Source: Flabesymbios commensalis
Taxonomy: Eukaryota; Annelida; Polychaeta; Terebellida; Flabelligeridae
Direction of reading: 5' to 3'
DNA length: 64,000 nt
NCBI GenBank assembly: GCA_964017125.1
Contig: OZ024904.1
Span: 4,459,258-4,523,257 of the forward strand
The position numbers and the translations under genes are program-made. Below, one piece after another: positions 11,547 through 22,712 of the stretch; position 1 is the stretch's first letter, and every line of letters begins with the position of its first letter. The notes under the pieces are model-generated. The model ran no database searches and had not been told where the DNA came from. It saw only the letters and a program-made list of their open reading frames with translations.

Positions 11547-11651
11547 CAGCAAACACGATACGTTCACCCAATATCGGCACAATGTTGGCTCACCGTCTGC
11601 GACGCTGGTACAACATTGTACCGATATTGGGTAAACGTATCGTGCTTGCTG
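11547..11651. mobile_element. AGCAAACAC palindromic element
   Basis: A 105-bp inverted repeat. CAGCAAACACGATACGTT pairs with AACGTATCGTGCTTGCTG, and an inner CCAATATCGG pairs with CCGATATTGG. The centre is CCGTCTGCGACGCTGG. Confidence 0.7.
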
Positions 11652-11929
11652 CCACTGCTATATAGGAAGGATTAATGAATGCAGTCCGGTAGGCCTACAA
11701 CCTAAAACTTCTTAGGAATGACAAACTCTGGTATAAGCCATTCCGATCAACGGGCAAATTAACGGCCGTACAAACATGACAAATGCTTTGTCTGTAAAAG
11801 GAATGACTGTTTTTACTCAGGAATGGTAATTTGTGGATTGGCGTCACCATGCTCACCTCAAATTTAATTCCACCCCTGTGAATGGAATAAATGGGGCTTT
11901 CTAAAGACCACTAGTGTGGTTATACAGGC

Positions 11930-11998
11930 TAAAATGAGGAGAACCTCGTGAGGAGAACCTCATGAGGATTTCTCATGAGGTTCTTTTCAGTTTAGCCC
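11930..11998. repeat. Short hairpin
   Basis: GGCTAAAATGAGGAGAACCT and CATGAGGTTCTTTTCAGTTT pair imperfectly, with inner CTCATGAG copies. Non-coding. Confidence 0.45.
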
Positions 11999-12455
11999 GT
12001 GTATGTTGAGATGAACCAGATGAGACGCTGCTTTCAAAATATGATTCTATATTTGCAACCTGGCGTCGGTCTGAGGCCCATTAAGTTACGTCTCGATCAA
12101 AGAGACCGAACAGTATTGAATCGTTCAGAGTTACCAGGTCACTGTAGACGTCACATAGATGAGGGTGCACATGATTAAAAAAACGAATCGAACAAGCAGC
12201 GAATTGCCTGTTCTTAGGGTCCGAACATCGAGGATTTCAGCTTATAAATAGTGTAGAAAACGAACCCAAAAATGTATATCTCTTTTTATCTATATTTATA
12301 TGATTTTTCCCTTATAAAAAATGAATAGCGAGGCCAAATAAAGAGTAAAAAGTGAGCTGGGAAGAATCTATAATTTCCAGGACCCATGTGCACCCTCATA
12401 GATATATTATGTCTTACATAAAATAAATAGGACAATGATGCTTGAAGAAAAAAAC

Positions 12456-12710
12456 TCTTCAATTGCGGGGGCTGAAGTCGATCCCCGCACTGCATGGCTC
12501 AATACAACACCATATAACCTGACAAAGTAGGCCGACATGTTGTTGTGGCCTAATGGTTGTAGATGTATAAAAATAGGTATTCGAAGAAAGCGGAAAAAAG
12601 TCTGTGATGACGTTCATGATGTTTTCAAAGAAAACAACCCTTCTGTCTCTATAGTACTGATCACATTATCATGATTATGTCAGCATTGTAAGTGAAACCA
12701 CTTGGCATGC
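12456..12710 (+). mobile_element. Decayed family B element
   Basis: GAAGTCGATCCCCGCACTG is followed by a degenerate B body (AATAGGTATTCGAAGAAAGC, then TTCATGATGTTTTCAAAG). Ends are diverged. Confidence 0.4.
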
Positions 12711-12806
12711 AAAGGGTGAATGATTCATCTCAGTAAGAGGCTATGTTCTCAGTTACGTCATGGTATAAGGGTAAGTATACAGAAACGTGATGAAACAGTC
12801 AGGCTA

Positions 12807-13054
12807 TTAACCCTTGTCCTGCTGAATTGCTTCAATTGTATTTTTCGTCATTTGAAGCTGTAATTGCTAACGCAATTTCCAGCTTCAAATGACGAAAAAT
12901 ATTACTATTTATGAAAAATAGACATGTCAAAAATAAATTATTGGATCAACAAAGCGTCTATTAAAAACTATTTTATCAAATTTAAGTGATATTTTTATTG
13001 ATCTAAAACATCTTTGACCCCGTATATATCCGGGCATAGCAGGACAAGGGTTAA
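12807..13054 (+). mobile_element. TTAA element family D, complete
   Basis: The best family D copy, 248 bp. TTAACCCTTGTCCTGCTGAA at the left is matched by AGCAGGACAAGGGTTAA at the right, a perfect 17-bp inverted end including the TTAA. A hairpin near the left end pairs TTTTTCGTCATTTGAAGCTG with CAGCTTCAAATGACGAAAAA (one offset), around ATTGCTAACGCAAT. Non-coding. Confidence 0.8.
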
Positions 13055-13302
13055 TAGATTGATTCTCACTATACCATGATATCATATAAGGGCAGTATGT
13101 GATTAAGTCAATAGTACCAGTACATCTGAGGCGGTGTTTATCATATTTTATACTGGTATAAAAAGTACTTAGAAGACACTACTTATTAACAGGGGCGTCG
13201 GCCGGTCGGAACCGCTCAGCGCTGGTACATCTCTTGAAGGCGCAATAATGCTTAGTCTCATCAGATATTTTTAACAGTTGAGCTAAGAGCCCATTGCATT
13301 CA

Positions 13303-13482
13303 CAGTGGCGGATCCAAGATATGAAAAAAGGGGAGGCGTCCGGGGTTTAGGGGGCTTGCCCCCAAGATTTTTTGGTAGATTGTAGCCAATGTAGGGGATT
13401 TTTTAAAGTATTTGGCGAAAATTAGGGGGGGGGGGGGCGTCGCCTGCTGCGACCCCCATCACCCCCCCTGTATCCGCCACTG
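13303..13482. mobile_element. MITE with CAGTGGCGGATCC ends (family G)
   Basis: Inverted ends CAGTGGCGGATCC and GTATCCGCCACTG enclose a G-run and C-run interior. Flanks ATTCA and ATTTA may be a 5-bp target duplication with one mismatch. Superfamily uncertain. Confidence 0.6.
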
Positions 13483-14400
13483 ATTTATATTGCAATTTCA
13501 ATAGAGACTCAGAAAGAGTCTGACAAATCAATAATAGCTTCGGATGCCTATGAGTAACCCTCCTTACAACTACTGAGTAAGTCTCATATTAACATGATTA
13601 ATGTCACAATTAACAAAATAAAAATCAAATTTTTAATGAAAATAAGATTAAGTTTAGCTGTTAAGATTATGATAATTTTAAGCTTCTTAGTGGGATGGAC
13701 CCCCAATAAAATCAGAATTATTTTTGTTTTAAAACTTGTTTCAACCCCTCGTCTCTATACGATGTACATGATGTATTATATCATGTACACCATGTATACA
13801 GGCTTAGGGGCAATATCATACTAGCAAAATGGCATGTCTCTCGTGTACATGAGGCCCACTTACACATGTTACACTGTCAACAAGATAAAGATGTTACAGA
13901 ATCAGCTGAACAAGGGCTTACTCCTAAGAGAGAAGGGTTTACACTGATCAAACTGATTCATGTATGAATCATTTTTCAGTCTCAAATAACAATCATTCCA
14001 CCCTTTAACTGCCACACAAGTTACATCATTGAAATTTATACTCACACAAAATCCGTCTCACTCACATGATTCAAAACTTTTTATGAGTGAAAAACATTCA
14101 GATTGGTCAAATCAGAGGCCAAATATCTTACAGGTCGCAACCACCTTCTGTATTCAAAAGGTGTTAAGAAGGACGATTGAAAATGGTAATAGTCACAAGT
14201 TGTCCTTAAACACTGTTAAAGGGTCAATTGATTTCAACTTATTCATCATGCTCATGTATTATCTGATGTTTTGCATGGACACACTGATTGACAATCATTT
14301 AATAATTTTTTTAAAGTGTGTGAAGTATAATACGATGACTTCATACATGAACCCTCTGTCTTACTCGCTGAGTTCAACTATAAAGTAGTTTTTAATTTGT
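13483..14400. other. Intergenic, nothing recognised
   Basis: AT-rich. A 119-codon plus-strand open frame at 14029..14388 has no recognisable domain, no splice context and hydrophobic AT-rich codons. I treat it as chance. Confidence 0.4.
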
Positions 14401-14401
14401 T

Positions 14402-14503
14402 TTAATCCTTACAGCGCGGGGATAGACTTTAGTTGTCAGAGTCTGACGTCTGTAGACGTCAGATTCTGACGACTAAAGTCAATCCCCTCGCTGTAAGCGT
14501 TAA
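14402..14503. mobile_element. Solo hairpin of family B, TTAA-flanked
   Basis: TTAATCCTTACAGCGCGGGG to CTGTAAGCGTTAA. The two arms nearly fill the 102 bp, with GACGTCTGTAGACGTC at the centre. TTAA at both ends suggests a hairpin-only derivative may move by itself. Confidence 0.65.
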
Positions 14504-14535
14504 GTATAATTGGATGAATTATACATGAATTTCTG

Positions 14536-15140
14536 TTAAACCCTAAGTCGTTTTTAATCCGTTTTGTTAACTGATCAAATTAATGTAATTGAGAATGAAA
14601 AGTGTGTTTAAACATCGAGATGTCCGTTCCCAAATTACCAAATATGAGTAATTTTTACCAACTTGAAGTTGTGGGTCGCGGTAGCGAGACACAACCTCAA
14701 GTGGGTGAAAATTTATTTTATTTAATATAGTGCTTTAAATGTTTAGGGGGCAGCCATTCAATATCCAGGGGGAGGGCAGGGATATTTTCGAAATAAATAA
14801 TTAAAGGCATGATGTCGATCCCATTTGAAATAAATCATTTATGGCATATCGGGCAAGCCTAAACTATTTTCTAGCCGATTAAATTATGAAGTTTCTGGAG
14901 ATATTCAGTTTCTCACATTGCAAATATTAGGCTAATATCATATTATATAGCCTTAATAAATAATACATTGGCAATTTATGAAAGTCGTTCCAAAAGTGGT
15001 TGAAATAAATAATTTGTTAACCGTACAGCTGGAAAAAAATAACAATGAGCTGGATCATATTGAAAAAAATATTTTGGTCCATCCCAATATCCCTGCCCCC
15101 CCCCCCCCTGGATATTAAATGGTAGCCCCCTTAAGGGTTT
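14536..15140 (+). mobile_element. Family A copy interrupted near its right end
   Basis: Left end GTTAAACCCTAAGTCG. The clear hairpin ACTTGAAGTTGTGGGTCGCG with its arm follows, then ATATAGTGCTTTAAATG. The right terminus (TTAAGGGTTT) resumes only after the inserted element at 14746..15130. Confidence 0.55.
14746..15130. mobile_element. MITE with GGGGGC ends inside family A
   Basis: GGGGGCAGCCATTCAATATC at the left mirrors GATATTAAATGGTAGCCCCC at the right, so the inverted ends are about 40 bp long with a G/C-run next to them. It sits in the right terminus of a family A element. TTTA and TTAA flank it. Confidence 0.65.
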
Positions 15141-16374
15141 ATATACAGATATATACATGACTAAGAACATGCTCTGGGTGAAAATTAACATTATTGAATG
15201 TACAAGGTTCGTTTTTTAACATGCTAAACAAAAACATTGACATATGATCCAGAACATGTGTATTTGCTCTACATCAGCTGTCAACGGACTGAATGGGTGG
15301 AGTATGCACTGATTGATTGCTCTAGAGAGACAGGTGAAGCTCAACACAAGAATGAAAATGATGAAGATGAAATAGTTCTAGATTGACATATCCACTGGCC
15401 ATTCAAAGAAATATGTTGGATAAACAATTTCTATCATTGGTACTGAAACAAAAATGTCGGGCATATTTAAAAATTTCGGCCAGCATGGGACACTGGCCTA
15501 ATTCTGTCTTGATCCTAGGCCAGCAGATTTGACATCGGCACAGTATCAGGAAAGCAGTCGCATTTCTACTGTTCTACTATACATTTTCTTCAAAATAATC
15601 TGATGCTACGATTTATATATTCATTAAAAGATCTATACAAATTTCACCATGATTTAGGCAATAACATTTCAGTGTTTGAATGGCTAAACAGCAATATAGA
15701 TTATACACCAATCATGCCAATGTATAAATCAATCTGGCTATTTTTCATAAGTGCCTTGTGATAAATCAGGGTGTTGGCCAGACATTGGACAGTGGTGGGC
15801 GGTCATGGCATCAAAAACGCTCTTTTTATAGTACAGCCATGTTTTTATACTTAAAATACTCAGTTTTCCATGTTTTTTCCAACTGTTGTTGTGGGCGGCG
15901 TATCAGAGTGCTGGTTGCGGCCGCCCAGAGCCGCCCACCGTGGGCAGAACCCTGGATAAACATGATAAATGCAATATATTGCACATATCACCAGGATTTA
16001 CGATATTGCTGAATCAATATCATAACACCTTTTAACATGTTTTAACACCATCTTTTAGATGTGAATTTATGTGCAATCCCCACCTCAAGATGGATGAAAA
16101 TAAACTAATTTTACAAAAAAATCTCAAATGAAATCTCAGAATGTCCATATACATGTTACCATGGTTTACCAGTGCATTGTAGTGATTATCAGATTATACC
16201 AACCCCTGTGTATATATCATGATTATATATGTATAGCATTTTGTTATCTAAGAATTTTAATAAAAATGCCATGTGGCAAGCCCTGGTGATAAATGGTTAC
16301 ATGTTAAAAAAATATATACCGGTAAACTGTAAATAATCAGGTGAAAAAATTAAATTCCTAAAATTATTTCTCAC
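15141..16374. other. Intergenic or intronic, nothing recognised
   Basis: No exon with splice sites was found here that would continue the candidate EF-hand-like exon at 16375..16536. Confidence 0.35.
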
Positions 16375-16536
16375 CTCCCATCCCCTCTCGCCTTTCTTTA
16401 CACCGAAATGTTCCCTCGCCAATTCACTGAAATGTTCCACTGATATGTATCCGAGGTCTTGATCATCACACAAATCAAAAACTGCTTTTAATTTGTCCAT
16501 TTTAAATATTGTCACAGTGATGGAAGCTGCTTCCAC
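16375..16536 (-). CDS. Candidate first coding exon, EF-hand-like, Rab11-FIP3/4-like
   Basis: A 54-codon open exon starts at ATG and ends at a good splice donor (GGGAG|GTGAGA) in phase 0. Residues 14 to 45 read MDKLKAVFDLCDDQDLGYIS followed by VEHFSELAREHF from about residue 32. This is an EF-hand-like helix-loop-helix whose loop lacks acidic residues at several calcium positions. The pattern resembles the non-canonical N-terminal EF-hands of Rab11-FIP3/FIP4 (recycling-endosome effectors), but I cannot confirm the family by eye. A second in-frame ATG at 16500 may be the true start. No following exon was found to the left, so this is either the 5' end of a gene with long introns or an orphan exon. 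Confidence 0.4.
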
Positions 16537-16859
16537 CTCTCCACCTCAGAATGCAATCGCACGCGATGGTACAAGTATCTAAGCATCATGTTTTGTAGTT
16601 GCTTCTCTCATTTGGATCTCCTGACAGTTTTCAAATATCATAAAATCAAAATGTTCTCCGCTTCTGCGTTCTTTGATTTAGTCTTTTTGTTCTGAAAAAT
16701 AAGCAATAAACATATATATCATGTATATATAGACTATTATTAAATTATTAAACATGTTAAATAAGTAAATAATATATACATGTACAATGCCCATTACATC
16801 CGAGTATTAAATCTATCAATAAGTAAAATCAATTGACTGCCAGCTTGTATACCCTGTAA

Positions 16860-16940
16860 TTTGAATTTTTACCCAGTTGAAGTTATGTTTCACCAATTAC
16901 ATGTAGGTGATTCCACAACTTGAACTGATAAAATTTACTG
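16860..16940. repeat. Decayed family A hairpin
   Basis: TTTTTACCCAGTTGAAGTTA and CCACAACTTGAACTGATAAA are diverged arms of the family A hairpin. Confidence 0.4.
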
Positions 16941-17027
16941 CTATTAGTTTTTGGACAAAATTTGTAATTTGCTTATTAAAATAAGAAAAACTTCTGGTCC
17001 TGAGAAAAATTATGCTTTGATTGCTGT

Positions 17028-17199
17028 GGATCTGGCATTTTTCGAGTGTTCGAATTTCTGATTCTGGTACTTTTCAAGAATTTGTGAATTTTTCTTTTTC
17101 TTTAGTAGCGCTATTATAATAATAATTTTCGCGAGATTCCTGAATTTATCCTCCTTGCGAAAATTAAAACATCGAGAATATTACCAGATCTACAGTATA
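17028..17199 (-). mobile_element. MITE family I
   Basis: Reverse-oriented copy ending GAATATTACCAGATCTACAG, with the TAGCGCTATTATAATAATAA core shared with 11295..11508. Confidence 0.55.
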
Positions 17200-17206
17200 C
17201 AAAAGG

Positions 17207-17325
17207 TTAACCCTTGTCCTGCTGAATTATTAGTGATTATTTTTTTATGAAAACTAACATTAGACATGTCTCTAAAGGAAAAATTATTTGATAGACTGAA
17301 AATTTACCACTAACTATTTGTTTAA
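17207..17325 (+). mobile_element. Truncated family D element
   Basis: Starts TTAACCCTTGTCCTGCTGAA, only a few bp beyond the family I copy. Its hairpin is missing and it runs into the next D copy at the TTAA of 17322. Confidence 0.6.
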
Positions 17326-17527
17326 CCTTTGTGCTGTCGAATCGTTTGTATGCTCCGAATGACGAAAAATATGTATATTGTAGAAAAATAAACACCTCCC
17401 AAATTTAATTATTTAATTAAACGAGCGTCTACCGCCGACTATTTTAACGATTTCAGTGACATTATCATGATTATATTGGGTGGGAAAATTACTTGAAACC
17501 GTATGGCCTAGCACTACCACAGGGTTA
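17322..17527 (+). mobile_element. Family D element
   Basis: Starts TTAACCTTTGTGCTGTCGAA and ends CTACCACAGGGTTAA. GAATGACGAAAAATATG marks the remaining half of the hairpin. Confidence 0.6.
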
Positions 17528-17649
17528 AAACTTGCTTCAAATAGTATATTATATGAGGCTAGCACATCAAGGGTAAATTGATTACAGGACTCAAATGGTA
17601 AATTGAGACCTCATTTCTTTTCTTTGTGAATAAACAATCGAGACCTCTC

Positions 17650-17824
17650 TAATCACGATATAAACATTTTTATTCTGTTTTATTAGTCGATCAAAGCACT
17701 GCTATTGAGGATGAAATGGGCTCGTATAAATATCAAGTTGTGGTTCGTGACAGCGAGACTCACTGTCAGGCACTAATTTATTTCAGTGAAAATTTAAATA
17801 AGATATCTTAGCGGGTAGAGGGTT
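17650..17824 (+). mobile_element. Decayed family A element
   Basis: TTTTATTAGTCGATCAAAGC, then a broken hairpin (CAAGTTGTGGTTCGTGAC), then AGAGGGTTAA. Confidence 0.5.
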
Positions 17825-17926
17825 AATAACTGATTATTTTTCTGTGTAAAAATATTTTGACTCCACAATATTATGAATTATTCATCCTCTTTAAGTACTT
17901 GCAGTGCAAGCAAGGGTCTATGTCAT

Positions 17927-18075
17927 CAACCCTTACAGTCGGGAGACCGACTTTAGAGGTCAGAATTTGAGTCTAGCGTCTGAAGTCGATACCCGCATTC
18001 AAAGAGTAAAATATTTGTAATGGCCGTAGACCCATAACATAGGTGTTTGAATAAAGCGGAAAGAGCCACATAATT
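17927..18075 (+). mobile_element. Family B element, right part lost
   Basis: CAACCCTTACAGTCGGGAGA begins a degenerate hairpin. GGCCGTAGACCCATAACATA follows. The copy stops shortly before the MITE at 18113. Confidence 0.5.
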
Positions 18076-18112
18076 TTATTATCATTTATTAATCAGCAAT
18101 GGTTGGCTACGG

Positions 18113-18537
18113 TAGGGCCTAAAAAAAAATATTGTTTGTTTCCGATTTCCGACCGACCCTGTCAAAACATGTGCGACCCAAATTTATTTTATGGATTTCC
18201 CCCCCCAAAAAAAAAAAAAAATTTTTTTTTTTTTTTTTTTTTTAGGAAATCCATAAGTTAAGGGATAACTTACTGGCTGTAGTCAAAGTAACTCAAAAAA
18301 CGTTACGAAAAGGAGAGGGGGGTCAAAATGCGTCCAAAAAACAAAAAATCATTATGTAATGTACAGATAAGACATGCATGGAAGTGAATTTGGCGCCAAA
18401 TAAAATAAAAAATAATTCTTACCGACCGATTGGTTGAAGTGACAAAAAATAAAATAAAAAATAAAATAAATTCCCTACCTACCCACTGGTTAAAATGACA
18501 ACAAATGAGAAACAAACATATATTTTTTTTTGGCCTA
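18113..18537. mobile_element. MITE with TAGGCC and A-rich ends (family H)
   Basis: The left end TAGGGCCTAAAAAAAAATAT mirrors the right end ATATTTTTTTTTGGCCTA, with GTTTGTTTC and GAAACAAAC just inside. An inner pair (TTATGGATTTCC and GGAAATCCATAA) flanks an A/T homopolymer. No open frame of note. Confidence 0.6.
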
Positions 18538-18872
18538 GAACTAGAATTTCAGAGAGTAATCATGGTAATACATCAATTAAAAACAGTTTTTATTTGCTGG
18601 TAATCATAGTAATTATGGTAATGAGGAACCAATTATTACACATAAGGGTCTAAAACATGTGGGTGAATCAATGTTGTTAATCATGTTAATTCATTAAACA
18701 TGTTACACAGTTGAACAAAGATTGAATTAGGCTGTGTTAATTTTTGGCCATAGCACCAATTTATACAATTTCAAGTTTTTATCACTTGAATGTTAATTTC
18801 TTGCTGGTTAAACCCGTGGCTTAAACACGTTAAAGCAGCTAAAAATTATTCATATTTGTCACATTTGGGATT

Positions 18873-19487
18873 TTAAAGCAGCTTCTTGGGATGACATCAA
18901 TTTTCGTTTTTAGTTTTGTAATGAAGTAGTGAATCCCCCAGATCATAACTTTATTTTTTTCAGAGTTTTTAGATTTTTCAAAAATATTTTTCATCAACAT
19001 TTCTATGAATCCGCTTAAAACCCGAACAAACTTTTTGTATACCTAAACACTTGCTAAAGGACGGTTTAATGTTCCTACAGCATTGGGCCACATGTTGATG
19101 CCGTCGGCCCAGCATTGGGCAGACAATCAGTGTTGCAGATGTATCCCCCCATGTCTTGACTATAAAACACCAATTAGCAGCGATTGCTTTGATCTCACCG
19201 TCCAAGACATAGGAATATGTGGTGTTTAAAGTGCTGTATATTGCTGACTTGTTTTGTTTACATGGCAATATACGACCTGGAAATATAACTATTTCACTCT
19301 TTTTTGATGCTTTAAAATTGTTTTTTGACTTTTTTTTATTTCTAGTTAAGATCAGTAGGCTATATAACTTAATATAAATTAAATTTTCAAAATTGACAAA
19401 ATTGAAAATGTCTCATCCCAGGGTAGCCGTGGACCAGGCGACTCGCTCCGCTTACCGATCAGCGCTAATCCCAGGGGGTCCCTTTAA
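18873..19487 (-). mobile_element. TTAA element family E
   Basis: Bounded by TTAAAGCAGCTTC and GGGGGTCCCTTTAA. The internal block (ATTGGGCCACATGTTGATGC, GGGCAGACAATC, AGTAGGCTATATAACTT) is shared with 32395..32979 and, reversed, with 46643..47197. About 55 bp beginning CAGGGTAGCCGTGGACC near the right end is absent from the other copies. Confidence 0.65.
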
Positions 19488-20360
19488 ATTTTCTGTTCAT
19501 GATTGATCAAATATTATTTCACCTCCCTAATTTATTTTATTAACATACTAGTAGAAAGATTTGAAATGAATATCATGAAGATAGTCTCATTTGGCCCTCA
19601 AAGGGTTAAAAAACTGTCATTGCCATTTATAAACATAATGAAACAACTCCCAAATCAACATAACTTTTAACATGTCTAAGGTATGAATAGTTGTTGCAAT
19701 TCCCACCCTGCAGTGTATGAAAATTACTGATTTTAAAATATCATCAACAATTTCAATTAAAAATATGGCATAATATAATGGTTGAATGACGATCGAACTT
19801 GAATGGTGAAAATAAAATAAGACCAATTAAATTTAGTTTGTATTTACCTAACCTTACCTGTAGAATGTATATCAGCTGATCAATGTAAAACTATATTGTC
19901 TATCAGTATCAGCACATCTTATTCTTAGATAATATTGTGGCGTTTGAATCAATCAAACAAACGGAGTTGTAAAAATAATAAAGACGTTAAGGCGTCTACA
20001 CAGATTAAATATTAATGATTGACATCATCAGTGTAGGCCAGCGGTTGTGTGTACGCCAGCTCCCCCGTGTGAATGACTGACGCCTGATGATGATAACGCC
20101 GCCGTCATAATCGTGGCGTTACCTCAGTTCAGATTCCGACGAGTTCAGAGATGTAAATAACGGGCAAAACATACCATTTCACAGTCAATAATCAACATGT
20201 ACACACCATATTTAAAATAAGTACAGATTTATGTGTATTCTCGTCTCACCTGGGGTAGAATCTCTGTGTTTATCCTCTGCTGCTTGTCTTATTAACGTTA
20301 TTTATCGGTTGTTGCTGTTCCATCGATCGTGTACCGTGAAATACAGGTGTTGTGCCGTGC
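19488..20360. other. Intergenic, nothing recognised
   Basis: No exon or repeat family recognised by eye. Confidence 0.35.
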
Positions 20361-20419
20361 AAAGCCTAAAGGCAGTATCTGCTTACTTTTAAAGTAAGCA
20401 GATACTGCCTTTTGGCTTT
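20361..20419. repeat. Near-perfect hairpin
   Basis: CTAAAGGCAGTATCTGCTTA pairs with TAAGCAGATACTGCCTTTTG around TTTTAAA. Related to the weaker hairpin at 3627..3686. Confidence 0.7.
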
Positions 20420-21197
20420 ACTGAGAGGTGTTGATCACATGACCAGGTGAGCGGCCCACCTGACTGTGTGACCTCTAACTGGGTCATATCCGGGTGACGG
20501 TCTGCCTAATACAGGCGAGAAACGAAACACCCCCACAGGTAGACGGACAGGTGCGAGGTGTGAGGGGATTATAAAATTACGCCATAAAAACACACAGGGA
20601 CATAAGAGTAACATTAACAAGATTCTATTTTAATCACACATGTATTTTACGATGGGCTTATAAACCACTAAATTTAGTATGATATTTGTGAAGACCTTAT
20701 TGTGACGTAACACTACATCCGCTTATGTCATTATGAGAGGGTTCATGAGATTATTCTGTTACATCATAATCATGATAATGGTTAATGTTTGACGTCATAA
20801 TTATCTGCTTGTGCTAATTATGTCATAAATGCTTGTGATGCCATATTGCTGTCTAAAGAAAAGTTCCATTAGTGTGATATTTTTGATGTGACGTCATAAT
20901 AAATTAAAAACATCCTATCATTTAAACAATTAGACCACCCTTTACACACTAAATCATACCCAGCTTTACAACAAATGGTAGAATAATCATTCGTAAGCAG
21001 ATTTGATAAATTTCAGTTTTATTATGAAAAAACAGTTGACACTGCTCCTGTTGTGGGCCTATAAATGATTATGACTATTTTAACAAAATGATATAATCCC
21101 TCAGAAAAAGGAATCTCTGCGCTTTCATTAAACATCGATTTTTAAATGGAGTTTCTTCCACCACGATCTTTGTAAATCTGGTTAGTTTAGGTGAGTG
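20420..21197. other. Intergenic, nothing recognised
   Basis: Several TGACGTCATAAT words occur around 20790 and 20890 but no gene or clear element is visible. Confidence 0.35.
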
Positions 21198-21367
21198 CAG
21201 TGGCGGATCCAGAATGTGCAAGAGGAGGGGGCGGAAGCCACATTTTGGCTGAAAAAATGGGTGTTAGCTTTACTTTATTCCAAAAAATGCATGAAAATTC
21301 AATATTTCCACCAAGAACGGGGGGGGGGGGCGTACGCCGGGTACGCCCTATGCTGGATCCGCCACTG
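21198..21367. mobile_element. MITE with CAGTGGCGGATCC ends (family G)
   Basis: CAGTGGCGGATCCAGAAT at the left and GCTGGATCCGCCACTG at the right form 14 to 16-bp inverted ends of a 170-bp element. The flanking GAGTG on both sides may be a 5-bp target duplication. Confidence 0.7.
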
Positions 21368-21421
21368 GAGTGTAAGAAATACATGAGAATTAAATCGAAT
21401 TGGATGCGTTAAATACACTTT

Positions 21422-21738
21422 TCAGAATGAATGAATGAATCGGGCTTTAGGCCACCTTTGTGTACATATGGGCTATACTGGGCCAGGAGAACCTCCTGAG
21501 GATGGTGAGATGATTAAGATGACACTGTCCTCCAGACACAGGATTCGAAATTCGAGCCCTGGCGGTCTGAGGCCGAGCACGCTACCTCTCGGTCACGGAG
21601 GCTCCCCACAATACTAACTTTCACACGTGGATGGGGAAGAAACATTTTTGTTTCTTTCAAACCGCCGAGCCGGGAACCGAACCCCGAACTCTGGCGTGAA
21701 AGGCAGCGGTGCTAACCACTACCCTAGGGCCCCCGCCC
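21422..21738 (-). mobile_element. Dimeric tRNA-like SINE
   Basis: Read on the minus strand there are two tRNA-like parts. The first, at the right, contains TAGTGGTTAGCACCGCTG and GGGTTCGGTTCCCGG, like a tRNA A box and B box. The second contains CCGAGAGGTAGCGTGCTC and GGGCTCGAATTTC. It ends in a CATT repeat tail. Flanks AAATACACTTT (21411) and AAATAAACTTT (21739) look like a target duplication with one mismatch. Decayed and not a functional tRNA gene. Confidence 0.7.
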
Positions 21739-21756
21739 AAATAAACTTTGAGAGCT

Positions 21757-21860
21757 TGTTTCCTTTCACCGCTAGGCACGACTACATATATATATATACA
21801 GTCGCTTTTAATGTGTTTTATTGGCCGATCAAATCACTGTAATCGTGAATGAAATAACAT
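21757..21860 (+). mobile_element. Family A left fragment with TA microsatellite
   Basis: CACCGCTAGGCACGACTACA is followed by a TA run and then the family A body CAGTCGCTTTTAATGTGTTT. The hairpin and right end are absent. Confidence 0.55.
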
Positions 21861-22080
21861 GACTAGACATAAATGAACAGTTGAGTAATTGATTCTTTCC
21901 CGACGAAATTATTTTAAAGATTTACCCCCCCCCCCCCCCCGCATATAATATAACAGACTCTGTTATAGACTAAGTTATAGTAAGTCAACATAGTCCTTCC
22001 AAATTTTCATAAAAATCGGTTGAGAATTGATTGAGAAATCTAGGGAAATCATGCCCTAAAAGTTGTGTGAAATTAAATTA

Positions 22081-22195
22081 AATGAATGGGGTCTTAGGCC
22101 ACCTCTGCATGCACATAAATAGGCTAAACTGGGCCAGGAGAACCTCCTGAGGATGGTGAGATGAATAAGATGACACTGTCCTCCAGACATACGAT
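22081..22195 (-). mobile_element. Truncated copy of the dimeric SINE
   Basis: Only the tail half is present (GGTCTTAGGCCACCTCTGC to CTGTCCTCCAGACATACG), joined directly to a family A element. Confidence 0.6.
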
Positions 22196-22198
22196 TCA

Positions 22199-22474
22199 TG
22201 CACGACTACACTAGTTAGAAGGATCTCGCCCTCCACTACGTTCCGTAAGATGTGGAGGGTGAGATTTTGCTAACTAGACTACACATACAGTCGCTTTTAA
22301 TGTGTTTTATTGGCCGATAAAATCACTGTTATCTTGAATGAAATGAGTGTTTAAACGTCAAGATTTCAAAATGTTTGGTCCCAAATTGAACAAATATAGG
22401 TAATTGTCACTTAATTGAAGCTTCACTCAAGTGGGTATAAATTAAAATAGTTAATTAAGCGCTTTAAAGGTTAA
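22199..22474 (+). mobile_element. Family A element with inserted palindrome
   Basis: The left end starts inside GCACGACTACA. The family A body resumes at ACAGTCGCTTTTAATGTG and ends GCGCTTTAAAGGTTAA. The final TTAA is also the first TTAA of the family C element next to it. Confidence 0.6.
22211..22277. mobile_element. 67-bp palindromic insertion with 6-bp target duplication
   Basis: CTAGTTAG and CTAACTAG form the outer ends, and ATCTCGCCCTCCAC pairs with GTGGAGGGTGAGAT inside. ACTACA is repeated exactly on both sides (22205 and 22278). Confidence 0.7.
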
Positions 22475-22712
22475 CCCTTTCAAGCCTGAGTTTACCATTG
22501 TCATCTTCATCCACTACAAGCCGCGAATTGCTGTCGCAATTCTCGACTTGTAGTGGATGAAGATGATTTGATGTGGTTTAAAAATAAAAGAAAATTGCAA
22601 TGTATTGGTGAGCCAGTTGCATAGAAATTTTCGTTCTAAAACCCTTGGTTGTACGGAAATTAAGTCTGTTTTCAGGGATGCTTTAATGCATCGTGAGGGC
22701 TTAAAGGGTTAG
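22471..22712 (+). mobile_element. TTAA element family C
   Basis: Starts TTAACCCTTTCAAGCCTG and ends CTTAAAGGGTTAG, with the standard hairpin and body. Shares its left TTAA with the family A element. Confidence 0.75.

Noticed and set aside
14029-14388. 119-codon open frame as a gene
   Set aside because: No domain recognised, AT-rich composition, no splice or promoter context. Chance frame.
21600-21738. Functional tRNA gene on the minus strand
   Set aside because: The module is one half of a dimeric SINE repeated at 23784..24087 with a target duplication.
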